NCBI RefSeq assembly: GCF_014529535.1
Contig: NC_050738.1
Coordinates: 6,862,140-6,926,139, forward strand
Direction: 5' to 3'
From: Bradysia coprophila
Lineage: Eukaryota; Arthropoda; Insecta; Diptera; Sciaridae
Length of the DNA: 64,000 nt
Shown here: one piece after another, positions 44,503 to 55,666 of the stretch
Numbering within the stretch: the first letter of the stretch is position 1
Layout: each line of letters begins with the position of its first letter
Notes under the pieces: generated by a model
The model's input: only the letters and a program-made list of their open reading frames with translations
Databases searched by the model: none
What the model was told of the DNA's origin: nothing
Translations under genes and position numbers: made by a program

Positions 44503-44640
44503 CACTTCAAGCATGAGTGGTACTCTAAATCGAGTACTGAAACCCGACAGTGTATCGAACAAATTTGACACTGTAAAAAAATTTGGATTTTTTTTCTTTC
44601 AAAATCAGCTGTCAATCAAAGCATTTTTGCTTGAAGTTCG
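44503..44640. repeat. MITE, AACGCACTTTAAGC family, copy 3
   Basis: The left end CACTTCAAGCATGAGTGGTA and the right end GCTTGAAGTTCG are inverted copies. It shares GAGTACTGAAAC and AGTGTATCGAACAAATTT with the other copies. Confidence 0.6.
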
Positions 44641-45203
44641 GCCGAATTTTTTGAAATTCTTATGGAAACAATTCACTTTTTAAAGTTGTCTTTGAGAACG
44701 AAAGCTATCTAATACATGGATTAAGAAAAATAATTTGCAATATCTGGCACCCCTAATAGCTCAGCGAGAAAATGTCTCAATTTTTCGTCGACAATCCATT
44801 GATTTTGCTCACAGATGTCACTGTTACGATTTCGATTACATTTCGATATCGATAAGGGAATGAAAAGACCAATGTAGATGTAGTTGGAGAGGTGGCCCGA
44901 TTTTCTAAGCAATTTTTTGTCTTGGAAAAGACTTTTTGAACAATATATGCATTGAAGTAAAGGTCATGCAAACGCTCAGCAGATCATAATCTTTACAAAA
45001 CCTAAGTCACTGAAAAAGTATTTAATTCATATTTTAATTGATTGAAACTATTATCGCCATTTATTTTATACATTTTGAACCGAATGATTGATTGAAAAAC
45101 GGAAAAAAATTGCCTTCGAAATTCGAACCGTCAAGTAAACGTTGACCAAATTTAATCGAGTTCAGTTTTATTTTTGTGAACGAAGACAAAACGGATGCAA
45201 AAC

Positions 45204-45404
45204 CACGGCAGAGTAAAATAAACCAGGCAAGAGTGGCTCATTTTTGAAACGTCGAATAAGGGATCTAATACACTGTATGAAATGAACTCAAATGAACACT
45301 GACATAAATTGAATAATTTTGTTCGCAAAAAAATAAGGCTACTAGATAATTCACGCCCCTAGTCAAATCAAGCGCTCCTGCCTTGTTTACTTTACTATGT
45401 CGTG
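45204..45404. mobile_element. 201-bp MITE with 7-bp target duplication, copy B
   Basis: The ends CACGGCAGAGTAAAATAAAC and the inverted right end (CTTTACTATGTCGTG) are flanked by the direct repeat GCAAAAC at 45197-45203 and 45405-45411. It is about 85% identical by eye to copy A at 20155-20356 along the whole length. Confidence 0.88.
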
Positions 45405-45939
45405 GCAAAACGAAATACGTTTCAAAGTGCGTTGGCATCTTAAAAGCGCGTACAATAATTCATAGTTGATCCTGTTAAAGTCAACTGTGAGGTTGTATTC
45501 TTCGCGACTAGTTTTGATCGATCTGACTTGCCAGTGAATGTTGTCATTAAATTATTAAATATGCGAATTCGTTTGATAAATCGTGTTCAAATCTTAAACT
45601 AATCATGTCATAGCCTGGTATTTCGTATTAGTACAATAAAAGAGGTCGCGACACCAATTTTTATAAGATGCACATTTCGTACAATTTTAGAGTTTTTCAT
45701 TAGGTCGCTGAAAAGTTTGATCATTCTATGGGCACATTTAAATTGTTTGCGCCAATCCACCAATTTAGTAGGGACAAATTCACACTATCACACTATTACG
45801 TATTGGCAGCACCACAAATTTTGAGTAATTCTGTTCGTAATGTGTAGTCTAAGGTTCGACCAGTGAAATGAAATAAAATACATTTTGTTTGCATAGCCAT
45901 GAGAGTTTTCAAAATTTAGTTTCATTATTAAATGTATAA

Positions 45940-46025
45940 AAATGTATTTTACTTTACTAGTGAGGTACAGTGGCTATTCCCTCACTAGTGAAAGCCTTTT
46001 CCCTCGCTCGTAAAGTAAAACGTTA
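45940..46025. repeat. palindromic repeat
   Basis: ATTTTACTTTACTAGTGAGG and CCCTCACTAGTGAAAG with CGTAAAGTAAAACG form an inverted repeat. It lies next to the GATATCTCGTATC half copy at 46048-46090. Confidence 0.5.
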
Positions 46026-46393
46026 TACTTTACACGTGAAATAATTTGATATCTCGTATCACGATGAGTAAAAGTACCTCGGGCTTCGTTACTGGTATGG
46101 TAATGTACTATTTCATGCACGCATTGTGTTTTTCCTTATTTTCCCCCCCAATAGGCCATGATAAAATTGTGTTTTCTGGTCGAATGACATTTCTAGTGAG
46201 AAAAGTGCAGCACCTGTCCAGTGTGAAGAAAATAGAACTTTTCTCATTCGAACTGTCACTTTGTTTATTTTCGAAAATGGTATTAAAAGCGGTCACTAGA
46301 ATCGATGTTTTGTTTCGATATTTCCTATTTTCTTCCCTTGGTAAACAAATAACTATTTTGTACGTGGACTGAGAGTTGAAAAATAGTAGATTA

Positions 46394-46614
46394 CGTTGGA
46401 TGCTGCGAAAGTAATTCACTACACAAGGACACAATTTTGTGATACGAGCAAACTCACGAGTAAGTTTTTGAGCAACAAGGTTCGGCTCGGATATGCAAAC
46501 TCTACACTTGCCTCGAAAACAGTTACCGAAGCTTGTTGCTCAAAAACACGAGTGAGTTTGCGAGTTCTACAAAATTGTGTCCGAGAGCAATGAATTACGT
46601 CGCAGCATCCAACG
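46394..46614. mobile_element. 221-bp fold-back MITE with TA duplication
   Basis: Arms of about 90 bp start CGTTGGATGCTGCGA and are inverted copies, sharing GGACACAATTTTGT, GCAAACTCAC and TTTTTGAGCAACAAG. TA dinucleotides at 46392-46393 and 46615-46616 fit Tc1/mariner-like insertion. A diverged copy lies at 32030-32320. Confidence 0.75.
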
Positions 46615-46622
46615 TATTCTGG

Positions 46623-47401
46623 TTTATTGCCTGCTCATGCGAAAATTGACTATTACACGGCTGTTCTGCAGAAATTCTACATAAATTCAGTATCTCAATA
46701 AACCAACACCAACAAAACAAAAATAAATCTGTTCTTCCGATAAAACGTTTACAAACAAATCTAGTGTGCTGACGAAATCGGCTCACACGCTACACGTCTC
46801 CTAAAAAATTGATCCCGAAAACAGCACTCGTGTTACATTAGTATTGTCGCAACAGTAGTTAAAATTGCGTAGGTGACATGTTGACATTGAATAGTTTTTC
46901 GCAGTTAGTATCGATGAAGACGCATTGTTTGTGCAATTATTTTGTTAGTTCTTGTTAATGTTTTCAAAAAAATGTGCAACAAAGTGTAGTGTTTGTAAGC
47001 AAAAGCATTTAGTGTTACAAGTGAAAAATACAACGAAATGTGTGGCCAGTGTTACTTCGAAACATCAAAATTATTGTTACAATAAATATGGCCGACAATT
47101 CTGTGTTGCGAATTCTTCTAAAATTATGTTGTAACCAGATTACTTGCGTAACAAGTTTTTCTGAAATAACTGTGTTCATCGATCAATAATTTTATCAAAA
47201 AAATGTTATTTTAGCGACATTTCTTACATTCTTTTTTGATCGATCGATTCATTCAACAAAAAAGATAAAATGAAAGCAAGGCAAATTTTACTTGAAAGAA
47301 CTGTCAACTTGAAATAAACCCCAAACCTAGTGTAATGGATCACTTTCGCAGGTGGTAAACAGCCGTGTAATAGTCAATTTTCGCATGGGGCAGGTAATAA
47401 A
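46623..47401. mobile_element. 779-bp element with 44-bp terminal inverted repeats
   Basis: The left end TTTATTGCCTGC and the right end reading the complement of TTTATTACCTGC are nearly identical over 44 bp (shared block GCGAAAATTGACTATTACAC). The interior has no recognisable transposase; its longest frame, about 60 codons at 46952-47134, is Cys/Lys-rich and unassigned. No target duplication was resolved. Confidence 0.7.
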
Positions 47402-47495
47402 TTTAGTTTAATTAACTCAGCGGTACGTGTTCTAACTCTAGTTAAATAATAACGAGGGCGTAGTGCACTATGTATACAATCATTTATATATATTA

Positions 47496-47669
47496 CGCGC
47501 GGTGTTCGGATGTCAAAATGACTTTACTAGAAGAATATTAAAAAATTACGCTACAGGTCTATGTTGTTTTCTCATTTTCGCACACACTTGTCACGAAGAA
47601 TTCGAGGCTTGCCGAAGTGTATTGAATTATTCTTCTAGTTAAGTAATTTTGACATCCGAACACCGAGCG
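47496..47669. mobile_element. 174-bp MITE with TA duplication
   Basis: The left end CGCGCGGTGTTCGGATGTCA and the complement of the right end CGCTCGGTGTTCGGATGTCA match over about 40 bp. TA at 47494-47495 and 47670-47671. Confidence 0.7.
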
Positions 47670-47671
47670 TA

Positions 47672-50288
47672 TGTGATAATAGTATATTGCTTCCGAGGTT
47701 CCAAGTTGTGTATTTGATAAGTGGGGTGTTACAGCCCGACCCGAAGAGGATTAGGCAATGTAAATGAAAATGAAACAGGCTGTAACACGTAAACGCTATA
47801 ACGTGCTCGCTCATAAATCAATTATGTAAAAATAGTAAACGAGAAGTAGTCATCGGTTAGCGATCACGACAACAAATATTAGCGAAGAACTCTAGTTGGT
47901 CTTATCTTTTATAGAAAAATATGTGTTAAACTAATGAAGTAAAAGATTTTGTTTGTAACGCTGAAAACGGTTTAAAAAAAAGTAGAAATATATTTAATAG
48001 AGATATACCAACATACGCTTCTCGTTTGTAACATATTTTCAAACATGCCAACGAAAACAATAAAATGCATTGAATTTTCATTCACTCCAACGTTAAAGTT
48101 TCGTTGCATTGTAGTGCTTGATGAAAAGAAAGTTAGGTCAATCGAAGTTTAACAATTGAAATCCTTTATTCCAAACTAGATGTGCCTGACAATATGGAAC
48201 AATGACAATGCCAGTGACTAGCCTCTTGCACAATATCATCAACAATAATATATACAACGGAACGTTATTCTTTTTCGTTAAATAAAACCTATTTTGTATA
48301 AAATATGAGACTTTTCCATTGAGAAAATGGAAAACGGGAAAACATTGTATAAGACTGCATAACAATGCGTCTTTTACGGTTGTTCTACTTGTTTGTAGAT
48401 ATATAGACATAAACGTAGTAATATGGTATAGTGTTGTTGTCGTATCAGCCAACAAAAAGGAAATCGAAGTGTCTTTTATTGAACATTCGCACTACGAATT
48501 ACTTTTAAGTGAAAAATAGTTGCGAGCACTCTATTCGATGATACTCGAGATTTTCATTTCTTATAAATGGATGCGAAGTGTAAATCAAAATATTGAGATT
48601 ATTGATGGACTGCACTGTTTCGAAAAACCTTCCCGTAAATCTGGACCTCTGTATGTTAAGTGAGAGTCCAAAATAAAATTTAACAAACAAAAATCTCCCA
48701 CTTACTAAACCATACCGACGCAGTACTTTCACGAATGATGCTGTATTAATAGATCCTTCGCAATTTGTGTAAATGCCATCACACAGTCATTGATTCCATT
48801 CAATGGGCAACTGTTCCAACCACTTCATTGTAATAATATTTTTTTTCTTTTTTATTATTTGTCACATTGAACGACACCATCGTTCAATGAAGTTGAGGAA
48901 TAGACTACATACACAAGAATTTCCAGGTATTCACACCCCGTATTGCTCAGTGGATATCCTGTTTTTTGTCAGGTGTGATTTATATAATGCAGCCTTTGTG
49001 CGTTCCATACAATAATAAGGAAAATAGTCATGCATTGTCATTATTTGTTACCATTGCTTTTGAGGTAGTTTTGTTGCTTTGGTAAATTGGTCACACAAAA
49101 TTTGTGACAAAAACCTTCTCGCTTTTCTGCAACAAAACAATGTTTACGAAAGCAGAGACAGAAAAAAAGATTTCGTTCAATTGTCCATTTTTCACAATTC
49201 ATCCCTGTTTATATAACGTGAGTCCATATATTGGAATCGTTCCAGTTCTAACATAGGAAACCATAATCTCCAAAAAAAAAGGAAAAACTTGATTTACATG
49301 CTCCGCTATCGGAAAGTTTAATCGAATCCATTCACAACATTTCTCCAATTACAATCATCACCCGGTGAAAAGAAAATTTTAAATTAATCCTTTGGGATGC
49401 GATGCCATCGAAATCATTATAATACCACACTTTATAAACCGCATCGAACTTTATAAAAGAAAAAGTTTTTCACCTGGCTTCGATCTCATTTAAAGTCAAG
49501 TGTATTTAAACATGACACTTCGACATGATAATAACGGGAATGAAAAAAAAAAATCAAATGAAGAAAGTTAAGTATCGCGAATTGTTGGAACATAAATCAA
49601 CCGTTTTCAATTTAGATTTACGAAAATCATTTTCCACTTCTTTTTCTTTCGCTTTTCGCTAAAGTATAAATATAATTGTTGGAATGCTTGGCACAGAATG
49701 TACTTAGAATTGCTTTATGTTCTGGAACTAGTGTAAACTCTTCCTCGCAATACTATTTGACTGTTTTGAAAGATATTACATTGGGACAACCCTTTATGTG
49801 GTTACGAAGTCTTCCAAGACAACAGTGGAGTGCTTTATATTGTGTGTCGTATTCAGTCCCTCTCTATAACAATTTTATTTTAAATTTTTGAGGAATCAAT
49901 CCACATAATAGATCCCCTCGCTTTCAAAATTGCCAATTTCAAAAAGTTTTCGGGCTGTAAATGAGCTTTCTGGGGATACAGGTTTAACCTATTTTGATGA
50001 CACTGAGATGAAATAAGGAATTATCACATTTTTGTTTTTGACCAGATCTAAATATTCTGACAGCTGAGGGTGTTGTTTGAACTTTCTCAATTTTTTGCTA
50101 CTCCAAACGAACACGATTTCATCCACAGAGCTCGGTTTTCATACAAATATTGATATATTGATTTATCTATGGATAAAATTTGACAGTAATTTGACAATTC
50201 GGATGTACTTGGAACAGACCTATCGAGGTTGTCAAGATAAATTTTTAATTTTAATGGGTTTTGATTGTTTCTATTGAGGTAGACTCTG
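47672..50288. other. non-coding stretch
   Basis: It contains half an ACTTC repeat (47925-47965). No protein-like frame or RNA gene was recognised. Confidence 0.4.
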
Positions 50289-50291
50289 CCT

Positions 50292-50452
50292 GACAGAGTA
50301 AAGTAAACCAGGCAGGAGTGCTTGATTTGACTAGGGACCAGAACTATCTTGTAGGCTCATATTTTGCGAATAAAACTAATTCAATTTACAATCCGTTTTC
50401 TTTTGAGTTCATTTTCATACAGTGTTTTAGGTCCCTTATTTGACGTTTCCGT
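50292..50452. repeat. CACGGCAGAG MITE, copy C, one end lost
   Basis: CAGAGTAAAGTAAACCAGGC at the left, then CTTGATTTGACTAGGGACC and, near the right, AGGTCCCTTATTTGACGTTT, match copies A and B in reverse. The right terminal repeat is missing. Confidence 0.7.
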
Positions 50453-50865
50453 GTTTCCATCGATGAAATAAAAGTTAAGATTGTCCTTCGCACGTTCCAT
50501 TTTGAATCAGAGAGATGCTAATATGAAGACTGGGTCGTTTTGACGGACAGAGGGAATATGGCGAATGATTTTGAATTGGACCGAGAGCGAATGCATTAAA
50601 TTCTCTCTAAAAAAAACATCTGTCATTCGACATATTCTCTCAAAACATGAAGTCTCAGTCGTCATTTTAACATCCCTCTGTTTTGGAGGACCAAAAACGT
50701 TCATTCATTCATCATTTACTTTCCCATTATGCCAGGGTAATCCTTCTACAGAAACGTTACATTATCTCACTAGATGGAGAACAACAAAGTTTTCTCTCAC
50801 TTTTATTTCCCACTTTTTCATCCAAGTTCTGTCCTGTCAATCTTATTTCCCACGTCACTGCAGTG

Positions 50866-50925
50866 AAGTTGGTTCACAAAAAAAGAAGAGCGCTGACATA
50901 ATGAGTAATTTTATGACGAAGTAAG
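50866..50925. repeat. partial copy of the GAAGTTGGTTCACA repeat
   Basis: GTGAAGTTGGTTCACA, then AGCGCTGACA and GTAATTTTATGAC, occur in the same order as at 62934-63000. Confidence 0.55.
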
Positions 50926-50929
50926 TGTG

Positions 50930-52390
50930 AATTAAGGTGTTTAGGTAAGGTAAATCAATTTATCGCCGCAAGGCTTCCTATGACTTTCAAAAAAGAGTTC
51001 GGTCCCGGTGCCGGACGTTCTATTGTAGCAAATTAATCAAATTACAAAGAAGCTAGTTGTGAACTATCCGAAGTGAGATTATAAACCATCAGTTTTCCTT
51101 CGATGAATATATATATCTGACGAATATAAAATCTGATGTCTGACGAATGTAAAATCTGATTCTGAAAATCCGTACAAAAGCTGTAGTGGTCGTTCTACTT
51201 AAAAAACAAAATTAAAAGCCATTAATAATACCTCACTTTTCACGGAATAAAATGAAATGGAAAAATTCACTGGTCATCCCTTATAAAAGCATTATTCAAA
51301 TAACGAATGGGCGATGAACCTTAGAATCTTAAACGATCATAATTCATTCCGTTTGAGTTAATGCGTTTATATGGAGAATTCTTTTTTTTTTGCACGTAAA
51401 TGTAACTCTCACATTTCCCCAAAAGTAAAATCACTCTGGAATAATTCCCACACAATTTACATCAAATCTAACCTAGCCATCGACAGAATGGAATAAAAGA
51501 GTGAATTACAATTTATATTCTTTAAAAAAAATTATTGAAAGTAAAATTTCGAAAAGAATAAAATGAAATTTTCTCTAAATAAATGATGTTTTTTGTTGTA
51601 AAATGTGTTTTGCATAATTTCCTTTCAAAATCGTATATGTAACAGTGGGTGTAAATATTTGCAACGTTCGACAAGAAAATCGTGAAAAAAATGTATATAT
51701 CGGAAGAAAGGGAACAACAACAACGACGAAAAAAAACTCTCAATTCTTTTGGGATTTTAATTCAATACTTGTTTGTTTGATTTCTCATTCTATCGAAATC
51801 GAATTTTTGAAGAAGGCTGATGGTTGTGCAAACAAAGTACATCTATACAATACTTGGTGGCGTATAGAGAAAACCAACAAATATTTTTTTTCTTCCCAAT
51901 CTTTTATGCAAATGCCATAATATTTTAAAAACTTTTGTTGAATGCTGGTGACTTTTACTTAAATCGAATTTTCTACTCATTCCAACATCGCATAAGACAT
52001 TAAATCGATTTGGTTTTTGTGGTAAAATGTTGAATGAAAGTTACTTTTCAGGGAAATGAAAAAAGTATACATGCGAAGAGATAAACAATTTTATCGGAGC
52101 AAGAATCTGCAAGTTGAAATTGCGTCGATTTCAAGAAGTTTTCACAATTCTGTAGATAAGAAAGAACATTGGACCAATGGGGTATATTATGTACCAATGA
52201 ACTCCAACTCACAGCAATAGACTTTATAGCAATTGAATATGCTCGCACAATTTCGAATCTGTATAGTAAATAGTACACCTACTTCGAGCGCTTGTAGCAG
52301 ATACAGAAAAAAAATCAGGACAGACTCATCTATTATATAGGAACCAAAAATCATTACTTGTAGAGAAAATCGGTATCGCTCAATTTGTTC
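50930..52390. other. non-coding stretch
   Basis: No gene was recognised. A short duplicated pair, TGACGAATATAAAATCTGAT and TGACGAATGTAAAATCTGAT, lies near 51118-51161. Confidence 0.4.
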
Positions 52391-52394
52391 CAAA

Positions 52395-52462
52395 ATCAAT
52401 TTATTTTTGCCAAATTAATTTCGACATCAAATAGATGCCATCATCAGTGGCTGAAAACATTA
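52395..52462 (-). ncRNA. hammerhead-ribozyme-like motif
   Basis: On the minus strand, CTGATGA (52447-52441) is followed by one extra T and the helix GGCATC/GATGTC with loop TATTT. GAAA comes next (52422-52419), then the helix TTAATTT/AAATTGA with a 9-nt loop and a run of T. CCA before the core and TGG after it can start a third helix. This is the arrangement of a type I hammerhead. The bulged T and a U at the cleavage position are imperfect, so activity is uncertain. It lies downstream, on the same strand, of the Penelope-like endonuclease, and such elements are known to carry hammerheads. Confidence 0.45.
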
Positions 52463-52820
52463 ATTTCATGAGGACCTAATCATAATACAACATATAGCAA
52501 CACACATACCACGAATGTTTATATAATAAGTTTAGACACGCATTAAAAAGTGTGCTTCGTCATATGCGACTCCAATGCTAAACTAAAATACATAATTTCA
52601 CATTAGAATAACAACTTAGCAAACTAATCACCGGTCAACTTACTAAAAACTTAAACATTGGTAGTCACAAACATCAAAAATCTTTAAATTAATCAATGAA
52701 AGAAGTCTGTAACAACAGACATTCAACTAGACTGAGTGTATCTAACTAATCGTAAAAAACACAAATTCGTGTAAAAAAGCAATAGCACACAGTGCAAATT
52801 TCACCAGAATTTCAGATAAT

Positions 52821-53322
52821 GTTGTTTTATCTCCTGCAAGCTGATATTTCATACATTACGCGTTTCTGCATATAAACACAAACACATACATAACCACAGC
52901 CTATACGATCGGATAATTCACACATAACCCACCTAGGGTAAATTTACTTTCCATCTACATATTTGAAAAAAAAAGCGCCGAACGGCGGAAGCGAACACGG
53001 GACCAGCAGCATATCAACCAAACATGCTGACCACTACGCCAACAAATCACATAACGCGATGCAATTGGTGTCGGTAGTGGTTCGTTAGTCACTTCTACAT
53101 CGATCAAATAATCAGAGTAGTCGGAATGATGTGATTTGAACGAAATGTTGAGGTGGATAGTATATGTGTGTGAGTAAGTAAATAAAGGATTCTCTGTATG
53201 ATGTTTTTTTTTTTGTTGTGAATGCGTTTTAAAACAACATGCTTAATTAATTAATTTTAAATCCAAATTTTTGTGGTTATTTCGCTAATGTATGAAATAT
53301 CAGCTTGCAGGAGATAAAACAT
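52821..53322. repeat. inverted-repeat-bounded block
   Basis: Arms of about 40 bp (52821-52862 and 53283-53322) are inverted copies sharing TTTTATCTCCTGCAAGCTGA and ATTTCATACATTA. A tRNA-like sequence lies between them. It may be an insertion within the Penelope-like remnant or part of its terminal repeats. Confidence 0.65.
52975..53052 (-). repeat. tRNA-like sequence, possible SINE head
   Basis: On the minus strand there is a box A-like TGGCGTAGTGGTCAGCATG. About 22 bp later comes a box B-like GGTCCCGTGTTCGCTTCC, then a short GC hairpin (GCCGTTCGGC) and a T run that could end pol III transcription. The anticodon arm does not fold properly, so a tRNA-derived SINE or pseudogene is favoured. 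Confidence 0.5.
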
Positions 53323-53324
53323 TG

Positions 53325-53445
53325 TTCTACCTTGGTGTATATTTCTCGAATCACTTCTTATGTACAATTGTATATACACTCGCTGGCGCTCGTTATATAC
53401 AATTGTACATACGAAGTTATTCTCGAAATATACACCAAGGTAGAA
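53325..53445. repeat. 121-bp hairpin
   Basis: The arms of about 52 bp are almost perfectly complementary, with TTCTACCTTGGTGTATATTT at the left edge and its complement at the right. The loop is CACTCGCTGGCGCTCGT. It directly abuts the endonuclease frame of the Penelope-like element. Confidence 0.85.
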
Positions 53446-53451
53446 AATGTA

Positions 53452-53840
53452 CTAGTACGTCGACGGCAAGAATATGCAATCAGTCTGTTTGTTGAGACAA
53501 TTCGGTGTCTTTTTTATCGCAATCATTTCTAGAATGTCTCTCTTCTTTTGATTACTTTCTCGATAGACAATTTTAACATCTTCCCATAGCGGCGTGTGAC
53601 CAGTAGAAATTGCATGATCACATAATGCGCTATGTTCATTGTTACTGATGTCTATGTTATATTTATGCTGACCAGTTCTAGACTTCAAATACTGTAAAGT
53701 CTGGCCAACATATCTACATCCACAACTACATGGAATAGACAACATGTCACTGTTTCATCTTCGGTGTCGGATCTTTCAATTTACTGAAAACTGACTTCTT
53801 TAGGGTGTTGTCCCAAGAAGTCAAAAATCATTACACCTAA
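53452..53840 (-). pseudogene. Penelope-like element, GIY-YIG endonuclease remnant
   Basis: A 97-codon minus-strand frame (53745-53452) shows the GIY-YIG endonuclease of Penelope-like retroelements. Cys-rich CSCGC (6-10) is followed by YVG in YVGQT (12-16), Arg23, His44 in CDHAI and Glu73 in DILEM, the expected catalytic residues. Just upstream, in other frames, lie SKLKDPTPKMKQ, a stop and HVVYS, which are the usual junction with the RT domain. So at least one stop and one frameshift separate the pieces. No RT domain was found further upstream. This is a truncated, inactive copy. Confidence 0.8.
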
Positions 53841-54093
53841 GCCTGAGAAAATTCGATCAGAAAAATGGAAGAATCTAACCTTTAAAGCTTTGACGCTTTA
53901 TTGTAATAACTTATGCTTTTTTTTGGTCACACGAACACTAAAAGTCTTGTTTCGTGATGCAATAATATTTTTTGTTTCGACAAAAATACAGAATCCAATG
54001 CGACATAAGTGACGCACTCATTCATACTAAAAAGTCTGAAGTACTAGATTGAGTGCTTTAATTGGTTTAATTCACATCAGTGTAGGACATTTC

Positions 54094-54393
54094 ATGAAAA
54101 ACGTCAAACATTTGATTGATCAGCGCATAATTTTTGATACTCATCGGACATTTATCAAAAGCTCTGCGTTTGTTTATCAGCTGGCATTTAAAAATGCTCA
54201 GAAAACCTTTGTTAAAATTTCAAACTCTAATATGACCAGATGTCCAGTTAAAGACAATGTGGTAGAAGGTAAGGTAAGAGAGTATGATCTTCTTCTTGAG
54301 TTATTGCGACGGTATGCAAGTTTTGAACGCAGTCTTGTCAATAAGAATGTAGCAATGAGAAAAGACAGCCTGTCATTTCCCGCCACTCGTTAA
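54094..54393 (+). CDS. unassigned open frame
   Basis: From the ATG at 54094 about 99 codons are open. The product is basic and amphipathic with a stretch VREYDLLLELLRRYASFERS. I do not recognise it and found no splice partners. A GTAAGGTAAG near 54269 could act as a donor. It could be a decayed transposon frame or chance. Confidence 0.18.
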   Translation: MKNVKHLIDQRIIFDTHRTFIKSSAFVYQLAFKNAQKTFVKISNSNMTRCPVKDNVVEGKVREYDLLLELLRRYASFERSLVNKNVAMRKDSLSFPATR

Positions 54394-54399
54394 GATTTA

Positions 54400-55660
54400 A
54401 CATCTACTGCACCAGAATAACATTATTGCTAAAAGGTCATCTTATTTTTGTGTTTTAACATTTTAGATTCATGTTCCCAACAATTCGTTCTACTGAAATC
54501 TATGTGATCAAATATTCAGATATAAATCCAATCTTAAGGTTGAGACAATTTTTATTCCAATTCATTGTTTAATGGATATAACAAAATTACGTGTAATAAA
54601 AGTGGAAAATATTGCTATTTAATGATAAATTCCTAATACGTATCATTCACGGAACATCATAATGAACTGAGAAACTTATTAATCGTATTATCATCCGCAT
54701 TAAGTGGCTTATGACTATACAAGAAATTAACTGATAATTTATTGGATAGTTTCCGATTGTATAGAACGCATTATGCTCCATCGACAGTAAATGATTCACA
54801 TTCTATGTTGTGTTCAGCGACTATAAACGAGGAAAGTTATTGAAAAAGAACCCCTAAAAGTAGCATGTGAATCATACGTTTCTTTTCTTAATAATAGATG
54901 CCAATGCCAGCCAGTATATTTATGGAACGACGCTGCAATCTCTAATGTTGCGTAGTGATGTGATCATCTTTATATCATTGTTTCTGTGGTCATGACTACC
55001 CCGACAACTAAACAATACTATTCGCGGTTAGTTGAATTTTTATACCAACCATTTTGGTGTATCAGGGCTTAGGTAATGCATAGATTGGAATCAACAGTTG
55101 TGGGTTAGGGGATTTTAAGTTTATTTTTCAAACATGCAGTGAGAGCACAATGTTTTCTGGAAATCTTAGTTACCAAAGAAGTATGTTCCACCTCGCAGCA
55201 TCCGAAACGCTATTGTTAGAATCAAAGTCTAATAGTTGTCGCTCTTTAACTCTTTATAACCTTGCATTGCATATGTTCTGAATAAAATTCGAAAATCAAT
55301 AATTTTAAACTGAAATCCCTATTCCACACACGTTAAGTTTACTGCTATCAGAAATTACACATGCAACCCACAAATCTTTAATAATGGAGGGTGTGAGCTA
55401 TATCCTGTGTATCTTTTGTGTGAAATACCCTGTTTTTAAAGCCTTTTCTGCTGTTGACAGATATTAAAAAAGAATATATTCACCTTCCTCGTCCGTTAAC
55501 CACAAAATACTTCTAACATGTCACATTCGATTTTCGAAGCTTCCGAAAAACATAATGCCATGATGTACACATTTGCTTTTCATGCACTGTTCGTAAACGT
55601 TGATGTAAATACAATATTTTTACATAATATAACGGAGAACAGAGACTTTAAAACTCACTA
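54400..55660. other. non-coding stretch
   Basis: No gene or clear repeat was recognised. Confidence 0.4.
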
Positions 55661-55666
55661 TTGTAA

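Noticed and set aside
46046..46434. Overlapping frames of 108 codons on both strands
   Set aside because: They run through the GATATCTCGTATC repeat and into the neighbouring MITE and have no domain.
52975..53052. Functional tRNA gene on the minus strand
   Set aside because: The anticodon arm gives an 11-nt loop and the acceptor stem does not close.
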